Shown here: piece after piece, positions 18,052 to 25,360 of the stretch
How positions within the stretch are numbered: position 1 is the first letter of the stretch
How the letters are laid out: the number at the start of each line of letters is the position of its first letter
NCBI RefSeq assembly: GCF_014596465.1
Contig: NZ_MECK01000190.1
Coordinates: forward strand, 1 to 56,198
DNA from: Streptomyces sp. CBMA123
GTDB lineage: Bacteria; Actinomycetota; Actinomycetes; Streptomycetales; Streptomycetaceae
Length of the DNA stretch: 56,198 nucleotides
Direction: 5' to 3'
The notes under the pieces: generated by a model
What the model saw: only the letters and a program-made list of their open reading frames with translations
Databases searched by the model: none
What the model was told of the DNA's origin: nothing
Position numbers and translations under genes: made by a program

Positions 18052-18163
18052 CGTCCGGCTCAAGCCGCCTCGCCTGCCTCGTCCACTTCTCCGCCCACCG
18101 CGCCCTGCACGACGTCATGGCGGCACCGGGCCCGCGGCCGACTCAGAAAGCGATCGCACCGTC

Positions 18164-19510
18164 ATGAACATCGACACCATCGAGTACAGCACCTTCACCG
18201 GCTGGATCGACCCGCCCACGGACGTCCTCCCGGGCCTCGACGGCGACCTCACGTGCGACGTCGCCGTCATCGGCGGCGGCATGGGCGGCATGGCGACGGC
18301 CCTGCGGCTCGCCGAGCGCGGTCGGGAGGTGGTGCTGCTGGAAGCCGAGTTCTGCGGCTACGGCGCCAGCTCCCGCAACGGGGGCCAGATCGCCTCCGTC
18401 CCGGGCGGCGACCTGCGACTGCTGAGCCTCTTCTACCCCAGGAAGGTGCCCGGCCTGGTGCAGCTGGCCGAGAACTCGGCGCGCTTCACGGAGGACCTCA
18501 TCAGGACCCACCACATCGACTGCGACTACGAGCCCAACGGCCTCGCCTTCGCCGCGGTGGGACGAGGACAGATGCTGCGGACGCGGACCATCGCCGCGAT
18601 CCTCCGGCGCGCCGGAGGGCGGGGAACGGTCGGTACCAGCGAGGAACTCGGCATCCCTCGCACCTTCGTGGGCGGTATGCGGGAAGCCGTGGGCGGAGCA
18701 CTGAATCCCGGCAAGCTGAGCCGCGGGGTGCGTGGCGCCGTGCTCGCGTCATCGGCGCAGGTGTTCGAACGGACCAGGGTCACCGACGTCAGGCGGGACC
18801 GCGGCAAGGTGGTGATCTCGACGCCTCGCGGCAGCGTGCGAGCGAACACGGTCGTGCTCGCGACGAACGCGTACTCGGGCGAGTGGGCCATCACCCCCGA
18901 GCGCCTCTCGGTGCCGATGTGGCTCATCGAGATGGAGACGGAGCCGATCGCCCCGGAACGCATCGCCGCGCTGGGCTGGAGCAGTCGATCAGGGGTGATC
19001 ACCCAGCACCAGATCATGGAGCACTACCGCCTCACCCCGCGCAACACCATCGTGTTCGGCGTCCGCCGCGTCGAACGGGGTGAGCGGTACCCGCTCCCGG
19101 CAAAGGCCCCGGACCGGGCCATGGTCGAAGAGCTCGCCGGCGCGTTCGCCAGTCGCTTCCCCGGCCTCGCGGACGTCGCCGTGGCACGCGCGTGGGGAGG
19201 CTGGATCGCGATGACCTCGTCCTTCCTGTCGATCGCAGGCCGGATCGAGGACGACGTCTACTACTCGATCGCGTGCAACGGACACGGACTGGCCCAGGCG
19301 CCGTACGTCGGGTCACTCATCGCCGACCTGATCGTGGACGGATCGCGACACGAGGACCTGGACGGCATCTGGGCGAAGGAACCGAAATTCCCACCCTTCG
19401 TGATGCTGGGTCCGTTCGGCCTGCGCACGGCGTGGGCTGTCGACCGCTTCACCGACATGGTCAACGGCAGCCGGCGCCGCGCCCGGCGCGCCGCCGCCCG
19501 TGCGCACTGA
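18164..19510 (+). CDS. DAO-family FAD-dependent amine/amino-acid oxidoreductase
   Basis: 448 residues. FAD motif GGGMGG at 37-42, then GYGASSRNGGQ, the typical second FAD contact of glycine-oxidase and gamma-glutamylputrescine-oxidase (PuuB) relatives. The C-terminal NGHGLAQAPYVGSLIADL is also characteristic. It lies 112 bases after the aminotransferase and before the hairpin at 19610, so it is probably the last operon gene. It is a second flavin oxidase for a C-N bond, distinct from the MAO-type enzyme in the same operon. Confidence 0.88.
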   Translation: MNIDTIEYSTFTGWIDPPTDVLPGLDGDLTCDVAVIGGGMGGMATALRLAERGREVVLLEAEFCGYGASSRNGGQIASVPGGDLRLLSLFYPRKVPGLVQLAENSARFTEDLIRTHHIDCDYEPNGLAFAAVGRGQMLRTRTIAAILRRAGGRGTVGTSEELGIPRTFVGGMREAVGGALNPGKLSRGVRGAVLASSAQVFERTRVTDVRRDRGKVVISTPRGSVRANTVVLATNAYSGEWAITPERLSVPMWLIEMETEPIAPERIAALGWSSRSGVITQHQIMEHYRLTPRNTIVFGVRRVERGERYPLPAKAPDRAMVEELAGAFASRFPGLADVAVARAWGGWIAMTSSFLSIAGRIEDDVYYSIACNGHGLAQAPYVGSLIADLIVDGSRHEDLDGIWAKEPKFPPFVMLGPFGLRTAWAVDRFTDMVNGSRRRARRAAARAH

Positions 19511-19860
19511 TCAGCCGTCGCGAGCCGGTCGAGCCGCGTGAACCGCTCCCTCTCCCGCGGCGCGGAACCCTCCGGGACCACCTCCGTCCCCGTGTGATCC
19601 CCACCTGCCCCGGGCCAGGCCGTGTGTCCCGTTCCCCGCGGCCTGGCCCGGCCCACCGTCCCGGAAGACACCATGCCGAACCTCTCGGTCCTGCGCGAGG
19701 ACTCCGCCCGCACGGACCCGAACCGGTACGCCGTGGTTCCCGGGCCCGACACGGCGGACGCACCGGCCGGCCGTCGGACCGGTACGCGATCCGGTGCCGG
19801 TCCGTCCTGAGCGGGTGGTGGGTGCCGCCGGCTGTCCCGCCGTGCTTTGAAGGTTGTTGA
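19511..19860. other. Intergenic stretch after the catabolic operon
   Basis: 350 bases between convergent genes. It contains the terminator hairpin at 19610-19651. A 45-codon open frame begins at the ATG at 19672, but it has poor ribosome-binding sequence and no recognisable family. Nothing else is seen. Confidence 0.6.
19610..19651 (+). terminator. Strong hairpin ending the catabolic operon
   Basis: A perfect 13-base stem (CCGGGCCAGGCCG, 19610-19622, with CGGCCTGGCCCGG, 19639-19651) and 16-base loop, about 100 bases after the DAO gene. There is no T-run, which is usual for actinomycete terminators. Confidence 0.75.
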
Positions 19861-20133
19861 TCACGTCGACGGGTGACGGGCCGCTCGGCGGGGCGCCGGT
19901 GATGCCGCGCGGCTGCGGCCGGGTTCCTGGGCTGCCCCGCCGTGAGGCCGGCCGGGGTGGGCCAGTTGGTGGCGCAGGGCATCGAGTCGGGCCAGGTGCG
20001 TGTCCAGGGCGGCGGTGGTCTCGCTGCCCAGGGTGCGGACCCGGGTTTCGAGGTCTGCCAGTTTCCGGAGGATGGGCTGCCACCGGTCCGGGCCGGTGGT
20101 GTGGGGGTCAGGCGCGTCGTTGGTCGCTGTCAT
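19861..20133 (-). CDS. Small coiled-coil-like protein after the RheA-like gene
   Basis: 90 residues; the ATG lies inside the end of the RheA-like gene (26-base overlap), so translation is probably coupled. Residues 18-58 (WQPILRKLADLETRVRTLG and the following helix) are heptad-like and probably helical. The tail is Ala/Pro/Arg-rich. The family is unknown. No similar gene follows the second RheA-like gene. It may be a partner of the repressor, but this is inference from position. Confidence 0.5.
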   Translation of the reverse strand: MTATNDAPDPHTTGPDRWQPILRKLADLETRVRTLGSETTAALDTHLARLDALRHQLAHPGRPHGGAAQEPGRSRAASPAPRRAARHPST

Positions 20134-20779
20134 CGCGGAGTCGGTCGGTCTGGCGGGTGAGGTCGTCGAGTCGGTCGGCGAGATCGGGGTGGGCGGTGGC
20201 GAGGTGGGGCCGGATCTCGGCCAGGGGGGCTATCAGGTCGGCGGGGTCGGCGGCGCCGAGGGCGGTGGTGAGTGCGGTCAGCGCGGGCCCGGCGGCCGGG
20301 ACGTGGCCGGAGGCGGCGGTGATCTGGGCGGCCAGGACACGCAGGGCGGCGCCGTGGTCGCGGGCCCAGGCGCTGACGGCGCGGTCGGCGGCCCGGCGGT
20401 CGCGTACGGCCTTGACGCGCTCGGCTCCGGTCTCCCCGGGTGCGGTGGTGCCGGCGGGGCGCAGGCGCAGGTAGCGGTTCTCGGCGGCCTGGCGGCTGGC
20501 GACGCCCATGGGGCGGGCGAGATCGGTCCAGGTGGCGCCGCCGGCGCGGGCGGCCTCGACCAGCGGGGCCTCCCAGCCTGCGAGCTGGGTGCGCAGCTCG
20601 CGCAGCAGGACCAGGGCGGCCAGTGCCTGTTCGGCACCGTCCTCCACGGTGTCCTGGGTGGCGGCGTGGGGTGCGCGGGCGGTGCGGACGACGTCGTCGA
20701 TGGAGGCGAGTGCCGCGGCGGCGGCAAGGAAGGAGACCGGCCCGGGGCCGGGTTCGGGCTTCGGGGGCTTCGTAGTCAT
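20108..20779 (-). CDS. RheA-like heat-shock repressor (HSP18 transcriptional regulator)
   Basis: 223 residues, divergent from hsp18. A helix-turn-helix-like section is at about 82-105 (GATWTDLARPMGVASRQAAE, then NRYLRLRP), inside an otherwise Ala-rich helical protein. It closely resembles the second such gene at 27614-28300. In Streptomyces albus the RheA repressor controls hsp18 and itself senses heat. Two RheA-type inverted repeats lie between the two divergent starts here, which fits autoregulation plus repression of hsp18. Confidence 0.82.
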   Translation of the reverse strand: MTTKPPKPEPGPGPVSFLAAAAALASIDDVVRTARAPHAATQDTVEDGAEQALAALVLLRELRTQLAGWEAPLVEAARAGGATWTDLARPMGVASRQAAENRYLRLRPAGTTAPGETGAERVKAVRDRRAADRAVSAWARDHGAALRVLAAQITAASGHVPAAGPALTALTTALGAADPADLIAPLAEIRPHLATAHPDLADRLDDLTRQTDRLRDDSDQRRA

Positions 20780-20781
20780 GA

Positions 20782-20800
20782 CGTCATTCTACCGATGACA
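20782..20800. promoter_or_regulatory. RheA-type operator, copy 1
   Basis: CGTCATT-CTACC-GATGACA sits just inside the 5' side of the RheA-like gene. It matches TGTCATC-N5-GATGACA, the inverted repeat described for S. albus RheA, with a perfect right arm and a left arm differing at two positions. Confidence 0.6.
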
Positions 20801-20808
20801 CACTCCGC

Positions 20809-20837
20809 TTGTCGTTGAATGGACGACGTGCTACAAC
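20809..20837 (+). promoter_or_regulatory. hsp18 promoter with embedded RheA-type operator
   Basis: -35 TTGTCG (20809-20814), 17-base spacer and -10 TACAAC (20832-20837) point at hsp18. An inverted repeat, TGTCGTT-GAATG-GACGACG (20810-20828), fills the spacer, so a bound repressor would block polymerase. The same promoter and operator layout recurs at 28328-28356. Confidence 0.75.
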
Positions 20838-20888
20838 GGTGTCAGGTGAAGCGCACTGGCACCCATCGATCAGTGGAGGTGTTTCGCA

Positions 20889-21329
20889 ATGCTGATGCGC
20901 ACTGACCCGTTCCGCGAGCTGGACCGGCTGACCCAGCAGTTCCTGAACACGACCGGCACCTGGTCGCGTCCGACCCCGATGCCGCTGGACGCCTACCGCG
21001 CCGGTGACGAGTACGTGATCTGCTTCGACCTGCCCGGGGTGGACCCGCAGGCGATCGACATCGACGTCGAACGGAACATGCTGACCGTCAAGGCCGAGCG
21101 CCGCCCCCGCCGCGAGGGCGAGGGCGAGGGCGTGAAGTGGGAGCTCTCCGAGCGCCCGCTCGGCGTGTTCTCCCGGCAGGTCATGCTCTCCGACACCCTC
21201 GACCCGGAAGGGATCACCGCCGACTACGACGCCGGCGTGCTGACCTTGAAGATCCCGGTCGCGGAGAAGGCCAAGCCCCGCAAGATCGCGATCAGCCACA
21301 GCGGCGACCGCAAGCAGATCCGGGCCTGA
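20889..21329 (+). CDS. hsp18: Small heat-shock protein, Hsp20/HSP18 family
   Basis: 146 residues, close to the size of S. albus HSP18. The alpha-crystallin domain spans about 40-135 ([19 protein letters not shown], then [41 protein letters not shown], with the conserved GVLTLKIP end motif). The C-terminal I-x-I-like tail includes KQIRA. It is an ATP-independent holdase in the cytoplasm. A ribosome-binding site, GTGGAGGTG, precedes the ATG. Regulation is by the divergent RheA-like repressor through the operators just upstream. Confidence 0.93.
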   Translation: MLMRTDPFRELDRLTQQFLNTTGTWSRPTPMPLDAYRAGDEYVICFDLPGVDPQAIDIDVERNMLTVKAERRPRREGEGEGVKWELSERPLGVFSRQVMLSDTLDPEGITADYDAGVLTLKIPVAEKAKPRKIAISHSGDRKQIRA

Positions 21330-21450
21330 CCGGCCACGCCCAGACCGTCCCGTGCCGCCCCTGATCCCCCCCGAGGGGCGGCGCGGGACACTCCCGCCCC
21401 TTCCGCTCTCCCGCCCGCCGCGGCGGGCGGGAGGGACTGCGAGCCCTGCG

Positions 21451-21789
21451 ATGACCACCCTGCTGAGCCCGTTCACGGTCCGAGCGCGCGGTGAGATCGA
21501 CCTCGACACCGCCCCGCGCCTCCGCCGCGAACTGGAACGCGCGCTCGACGAACACCCCGTGGTGGCGCTCGACCTGTCGCAGGTCACCTTCATGGACTGC
21601 GTGGGCCTCGGCGCCCTCATCCAGGCTCGCGACCAGGCCGACCACAGCGGACGCCGTCTCATCCTGTACGGCATCAGCCGCCCCGTGGCCCGCCTCCTCA
21701 AGCTCACCGGCCTCACCCGTCGCCTGACCCCCGTCCCCGGTCCGGCCGCCGGGAGGGCCCCGTCCACCCCTCACCCGGGAGGAAGGTGA
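21451..21789 (+). CDS. STAS-domain anti-sigma-factor antagonist-like protein
   Basis: 112 residues from the ATG at 21451. One STAS domain: FTVRARGEIDLDTAPRLRREL, ALDLSQVTFMDCVGLGALI, GRRLILYGISRPVARLLKLTGL. In SpoIIAA/RsbV proteins the motif is DSSG or DSTG, with the phosphorylated Ser after Asp. Here it is DCVG, without a phosphorylatable residue, so the usual kinase switch should not work. It follows hsp18 by 121 bases and probably belongs to the stress-gene run. Confidence 0.85.
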   Translation: MTTLLSPFTVRARGEIDLDTAPRLRRELERALDEHPVVALDLSQVTFMDCVGLGALIQARDQADHSGRRLILYGISRPVARLLKLTGLTRRLTPVPGPAAGRAPSTPHPGGR

Positions 21790-21795
21790 ACAACG

Positions 21796-22203
21796 GTGAC
21801 GATCCGCTGGGAAGCATTCCTTGACACCGTCCGCGAACGCGGCGAGTACAGCACGCCCGAGGAAGCGGAGGGTGCGGCCCGCGTCGTGCTCGCCCTGCTC
21901 GGCGCCCACCTCATCGGGCAGGTCCGCGTCGACCTCGCCGCCCACCTGCCCGAACACCTCGCCCTGATCCTGCTCAGCCCGCTCCAGGCCGCCGCACCGC
22001 TCAGCCCCGAACGGTTCGTGCGCGCCACCGCCGCCTGGATCGAGGGCGCCACCGAGGCCACCGCCCTGTGGGACATCGGTGCCGTCCTGTCCACCGTCGC
22101 CGACGCCGCCGGCGACGACCTCATGGAGCAGATCCTGCTCCAGCTCCCGCCCGGCTACGACACCCTCTTCGGCCGCCCCGCTGCCTCCGGCCGACACCCC
22201 TGA
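21796..22203 (+). CDS. DUF2267 protein, copy 1
   Basis: 135 residues from a GTG 7 bases after the STAS stop, with GGAGGAAGG upstream. It shows the DUF2267 pattern: STPEEAEGAARVVLALLGAHL, then VDLAAHLPEHLALIL, FVRATAAWIE and LMEQILLQLPPGYDTLFGR. The family is helical, cytoplasmic and of unknown function, and is often found with stress genes. A second copy follows at 22246; the two are diverged duplicates. Confidence 0.8.
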   Translation: MTIRWEAFLDTVRERGEYSTPEEAEGAARVVLALLGAHLIGQVRVDLAAHLPEHLALILLSPLQAAAPLSPERFVRATAAWIEGATEATALWDIGAVLSTVADAAGDDLMEQILLQLPPGYDTLFGRPAASGRHP

Positions 22204-22245
22204 CCGCCGCACCTGCGCGGCAGCCCACCAGGAAGGCCACCCGCC

Positions 22246-22647
22246 ATGACCCGCCACCGCCGCCTGATCCAGCGACTGCGCACCCTCGGCCGCTACCCCA
22301 GCGACGAGCAGGCCGAACACGTCCTCGACACCGTCCTGGGCATACTCGGCTCCCAGCTGGCCGGCGACGAACGCTGCGCCCTCGCCGCCGCACTGCCCGA
22401 ACACGCTCGCGCCACCCTCGTCACCCCCATCCCCCTCGGGCGCCCCGCCACGGCCCCCGCCTTCGTCGAAGCCGTCGCGCGCAACCTCAACACCACCCTC
22501 GCCACCGCCCGCTGGGACGCCTCCTGCGTCCTCACCGCCCTCGCCGACCTCGTCGGCGACGACCTCACCGCCCGACTCCTCGACTACCTGCCGCGCGGCT
22601 ATGCCCTCCTGTTCGGCCGCGCCGACCTCGCCCCCGCCGCCGCCTGA
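22246..22647 (+). CDS. DUF2267 protein, copy 2
   Basis: 133 residues; same layout as the preceding gene (YPSDEQAEHVLDTVLGILGS, CALAAALPEHARATLV, FVEAVARNLN, LTARLLDYLPRGYALLFGR). A ribosome-binding site, AGGAAGG, is about 9 bases before the ATG. Tandem duplication within the hsp18 stress run suggests a linked job, still unknown. Confidence 0.8.
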   Translation: MTRHRRLIQRLRTLGRYPSDEQAEHVLDTVLGILGSQLAGDERCALAAALPEHARATLVTPIPLGRPATAPAFVEAVARNLNTTLATARWDASCVLTALADLVGDDLTARLLDYLPRGYALLFGRADLAPAAA

Positions 22648-22763
22648 CCCCGCACCGGGTGGGCGGTCGCCCGCACCGAGGGAGGAATGAAAGCCCCCAT
22701 ACCGGGCAAAGAGCGACGAACGAGCGGTGCCACCGCACCGCCGACGGACCACTGGAGGAACCG

Positions 22764-22967
22764 ATGGGTGACCTGTCGAACAAGGCGCAGGAACTGACCG
22801 GCAAGGCGAAGGAGAAGACCGGCGACCTGACCGGAGACCAGGAACTCAAGGGCGAGGGCCAGGCCGACCAGGCGGAGTCCAAGGTCAGGCAGGCCGCCGA
22901 CGACGTCAAGGACGCCGTGCACGGCGCCGCCGACCGGGTGAAGGGCGCCCTCAAGCGCAACGACTGA
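22764..22967 (+). CDS. CsbD-family stress protein
   Basis: 67 residues with GGAGGA before the ATG. It is Lys/Asp/Glu-rich with the CsbD signature NKAQELTGKAKEKTGDLTGD followed by LKGEGQADQAESKVRQAADD. These small hydrophilic proteins belong to general-stress regulons in many bacteria; their molecular role is unknown. The next small membrane protein gene begins 26 bases later. Confidence 0.88.
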   Translation: MGDLSNKAQELTGKAKEKTGDLTGDQELKGEGQADQAESKVRQAADDVKDAVHGAADRVKGALKRND

Positions 22968-22993
22968 CGTTCGCGCCGAAGGAGGACAACGGC

Positions 22994-23158
22994 ATGGCAC
23001 TGTTCCTGTTCATCCTGCTGATCGCGGTGGTGTTCGGCTTCGTCGGCGCCCTGGTGAAGGGCCTGCTGTGGCTGCTCGTCATCGGCGCCGTGCTGTTCAT
23101 CGCCGCCCTGGTGTTCGGCGGTGTGCGCCTGAGCCGCGGGAGAGGCGCGCGCAGGTAG
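22994..23158 (+). CDS. Small hydrophobic membrane protein
   Basis: 54 residues with GAAGGAGG before the ATG. Two membrane helices (LFLFILLIAVVFGFVGAL and LLWLLVIGAVLFIAALVFG) are separated by VKG, with an Arg-rich tail outside the membrane. This matches the short 'hydrophobic protein' family common in Streptomyces beside csbD. It is the last gene of the hsp18 run, with a terminator 28 bases on. Confidence 0.8.
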   Translation: MALFLFILLIAVVFGFVGALVKGLLWLLVIGAVLFIAALVFGGVRLSRGRGARR

Positions 23159-23185
23159 GAGCGGCGCAGCGCCGCCGGCCCCGAT

Positions 23186-23227
23186 CCGGTGGGGCGGGAC
23201 AACCTCCCCGGCTTCCCGCCCCACCGG
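23186..23227 (+). terminator. Hairpin terminator of the hsp18 gene run
   Basis: A perfect 14-base stem (CCGGTGGGGCGGGA with TCCCGCCCCACCGG) and 14-base loop, just after the small membrane protein gene. Confidence 0.8.
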
Positions 23228-23618
23228 CGTCCTCGGACGGCCGGCCACCCCGTCACGGGACCGGTACGGGGAAAGAGGGGTCAGCGGTTGCGTGACCGAC
23301 AGCACCCGGACGCCCCGGACCCGGCTGCTCCTGCCGCGGCGCATCGGGCGGCTCCGGTCCGAGGCCCACTGGCGGCCCCGCTGGCACCACCTCATCCGGC
23401 GCAACCTCGCAGGAGCATGCCAGCGGGCCGCGCAACGCTGGGACCTGGAGGTTCCCGGCCCGGCCGAGGCCGGCCGGCTCCGGCCGACGGCAGCACAGCG
23501 GGGACGCGGCCCTCGTTCCGGAAGGCGGAAGGCGGCGGGTAATGTGACCGCGGTCGGCCGCGTCGGGTCTTCCCCGCGCGAGGAGAAGCGGGATGTCCCG
23601 CTCGGTTGGAGAACTGCG
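23228..23618. other. Intergenic stretch before the YrdC gene
   Basis: The frame of the next gene stays open upstream to 23292, but that part is Arg/Pro-rich and has no recognised domain. I see no gene. The YrdC promoter is probably within about 23540-23600, where GC content dips slightly. Confidence 0.4.
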
Positions 23619-24263
23619 ATGTCACGTCGTTTCGACTGCTCGGTGGCGGCCGAGCGTGCCATGGGCCTGGGCGAGGCCGTCTCGGCGGTACGCCGGGGCG
23701 AGATCGTGGTGCTGCCCACCGACACCGTCTACGGCCTCGGTGCCGATGCCTTCGGCCCCGAGGCCGTCGCGCGGTTGCTCGATGCCAAGGGGCGGGGCCG
23801 GAACATGCCCTCGCCGGTGCTGGTCGGCTCGCCGGACGATCTGGACGCCCTGGTCGACGACCTGCCGCAGCGGGCGCGGGACCTCATGCAGGCGTTCTGG
23901 CCGGGCGGACTCACGCTGGTCGCCCGCCACAAGCCCTCGCTCCGGTGGGACCTGGGGGAGACGCACGGCACCGTGGCGGTCCGGATGCCGGCGCACCCGG
24001 TCGCCCTCGATCTGCTCATGGCCACCGGGCCGCTGGCCGTCTCCAGCGCCAACCTGACCGGCAAGCCGTCGCCGCAGGACTGCGACGCCGCCCAGGGCAT
24101 GCTCGGCGAGGCGGTGGCCGTCTACCTCGACGCGGGCCCGACCCCGGCGGCCGTGCCGTCCTCGATCGTGGACATCACCGGCACGGCCCCCGTCCTCCTG
24201 CGCGCGGGCGCGATCAGCGCCGAACGGCTGCGTGAGGTCGTCCCGGACCTGGCGGAACGCTGA
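23619..24263 (+). CDS. Sua5/YciO/YrdC threonylcarbamoyl-AMP synthase-like protein
   Basis: 214 residues, one YrdC domain: LPTDTVYGLGADAF, then DAKGRGRNMPSPVLV (KxR and SP region), FWPGGLTLVARHK, VAVRMPAHP, AVSSANLTGKPSPQ and a C-terminal LRAGAISAERL. Such proteins make threonylcarbamoyl-AMP for the t6A37 tRNA modification. It lacks the C-terminal Sua5 domain, so it is a YrdC-length enzyme. The chromosome normally carries another copy near prfA; this one, inside a stress island, may be a paralogue (inference). Confidence 0.88.
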   Translation: MSRRFDCSVAAERAMGLGEAVSAVRRGEIVVLPTDTVYGLGADAFGPEAVARLLDAKGRGRNMPSPVLVGSPDDLDALVDDLPQRARDLMQAFWPGGLTLVARHKPSLRWDLGETHGTVAVRMPAHPVALDLLMATGPLAVSSANLTGKPSPQDCDAAQGMLGEAVAVYLDAGPTPAAVPSSIVDITGTAPVLLRAGAISAERLREVVPDLAER

Positions 24264-24498
24264 GCAACCCGGTCACGCCGCCGCGCCGGCGGGCAGCCCG
24301 CGGCCGCGGGCGCTGACCAGACGGGCGCTGACCAGACGGGCGGTGCCGTCGGCGAGCCGGTAGGACGGGCCGACGACGGCGACCCGGGCCGTCGGCAGCG
24401 CCAACGGGCAGGTGCGCCGTCCCAGCACCGGGGCACTCTCTCCCTGGGGCCCGGCCGACGGGGCGGTTTCTGGACCGGGACGGCGCGGCCCGCCGGGT

Positions 24499-25200
24499 TC
24501 AGCCGGCGGTGGCCCAGTGAGCGGCTCGTGCGTGCAGGGGTGAGACGACGGCGGCGTAGCAGTTTCCGGGCAGGTCGGTGACCCAGTCGAAGGTGTCGAG
24601 GAAGATGCCGTGCTTCGCCGCGGCGTTGAGCATGTCGGCCAGGAGTGCGGTCGCGGCGGCCTTCTGTTCCTCGGTGCCGGGGGCGGTGCGGCGTTGGGCC
24701 GCTTCGTCGACGCGGTCGGCCAGGTCGCGGCGCCTGAGGACGGCGCGGTAGCAGGTGCTGGGCAGGTCGGTGACCCAGTCGAAGGTGTCGAGGGTGATGC
24801 CGTGTTTCGCCGCGGCGTGCAGGATGTCGCCGAGCAGCGCGGTGGCTGCGGCCTGGTCGTGCTCGGTGCCGTGGTCCGGGTGGCGTTCGGCGGCGGCGTG
24901 GACGCGGTCGGCGAGGTCGCGGCGCCTGGCCACGGCCCGGTGGCAGGTGCCGGGCAGGTCGGTGACCCAGTCGAAGACGTCGAGGGTGATGCCGTGCTGG
25001 GCGGCGGCGTTGAGCAGGTCGGCGAGCAGTGCGGTGGCTGCGGCCTTGTCCTGCTCGGTGCCGGGGTCCGGGCGGCGCTGGGCGGCTTCGTTGATGCGGT
25101 CGGTCAGGGTGCGGTTCTTGCGGTCGGTGTACTCGTACACGCTGGTGTCCTTGCTCGGGTCGGGGGCCGTCGGCGGTGGCCGGGTTCCGTTTCCGGGCAC
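24499..25200 (-). CDS. Protein of three tandem 64-residue repeats, unknown function
   Basis: 233 residues. After a Pro-rich N-terminus, three near-identical units occupy 30-93, 94-157 and 158-221. The unit is: DRV or DRI, AA-R, GTE, AAATALLADMLNAAAKHGI (or close variant), LDTFDWVTDLP, CYRAV, RRRDLA. The longest conserved block is FDWVTDLP followed three residues on by Cys. No signal peptide or membrane segment is seen. The units look like two helices plus a Trp/Asp loop. It lies after htpG on the same strand. I do not recognise the family. Confidence 0.75.
   Translation of the reverse strand: MPGNGTRPPPTAPDPSKDTSVYEYTDRKNRTLTDRINEAAQRRPDPGTEQDKAAATALLADLLNAAAQHGITLDVFDWVTDLPGTCHRAVARRRDLADRVHAAAERHPDHGTEHDQAAATALLGDILHAAAKHGITLDTFDWVTDLPSTCYRAVLRRRDLADRVDEAAQRRTAPGTEEQKAAATALLADMLNAAAKHGIFLDTFDWVTDLPGNCYAAVVSPLHARAAHWATAG
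24538..25113 (-). repeat. Three 192-base tandem coding repeats
   Basis: The three 64-codon units above are also alike in DNA, with exact period 192 bases. The sequence GTGACCCAGTCGAAG recurs once per unit on the plus strand (24579, 24771, 24963). The similarity suggests recent internal duplication or ongoing unequal exchange. Confidence 0.8.
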
Positions 25201-25360
25201 CGGAGCGGGAGACGCGGGGGCGTGGCCGCTGGGCCGGGGCGCGGCCCGCCCAGCGACCCGGCCTCGTGCGGCGAAGCGCGCCGGGAGCGGTGGTCGAGCG
25301 GTACGGGGTGCGGCCGGCGGTGCCGGAGGGGCACGTGGCGGGCCGCACCCCGGCGGGGAG

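Noticed and set aside
19672..19810. A 45-codon open frame after the catabolic operon
   Set aside because: It starts just beyond a strong terminator, has a poor ribosome-binding sequence and matches no family I know.
22687..22797. A 36-codon open frame overlapping the csbD start, with GGAGGA before it
   Set aside because: The ribosome-binding sequence touches the ATG directly, and the Arg-rich product looks like out-of-frame text. A leader role cannot be excluded.
24280..24498. A plausible-looking minus-strand frame after the repeat protein gene, with a doubled 15-base unit (GGGCGCTGACCAGAC)
   Set aside because: It has no start codon with a ribosome-binding site and no recognised domain. The doubled unit is too short to call a feature.
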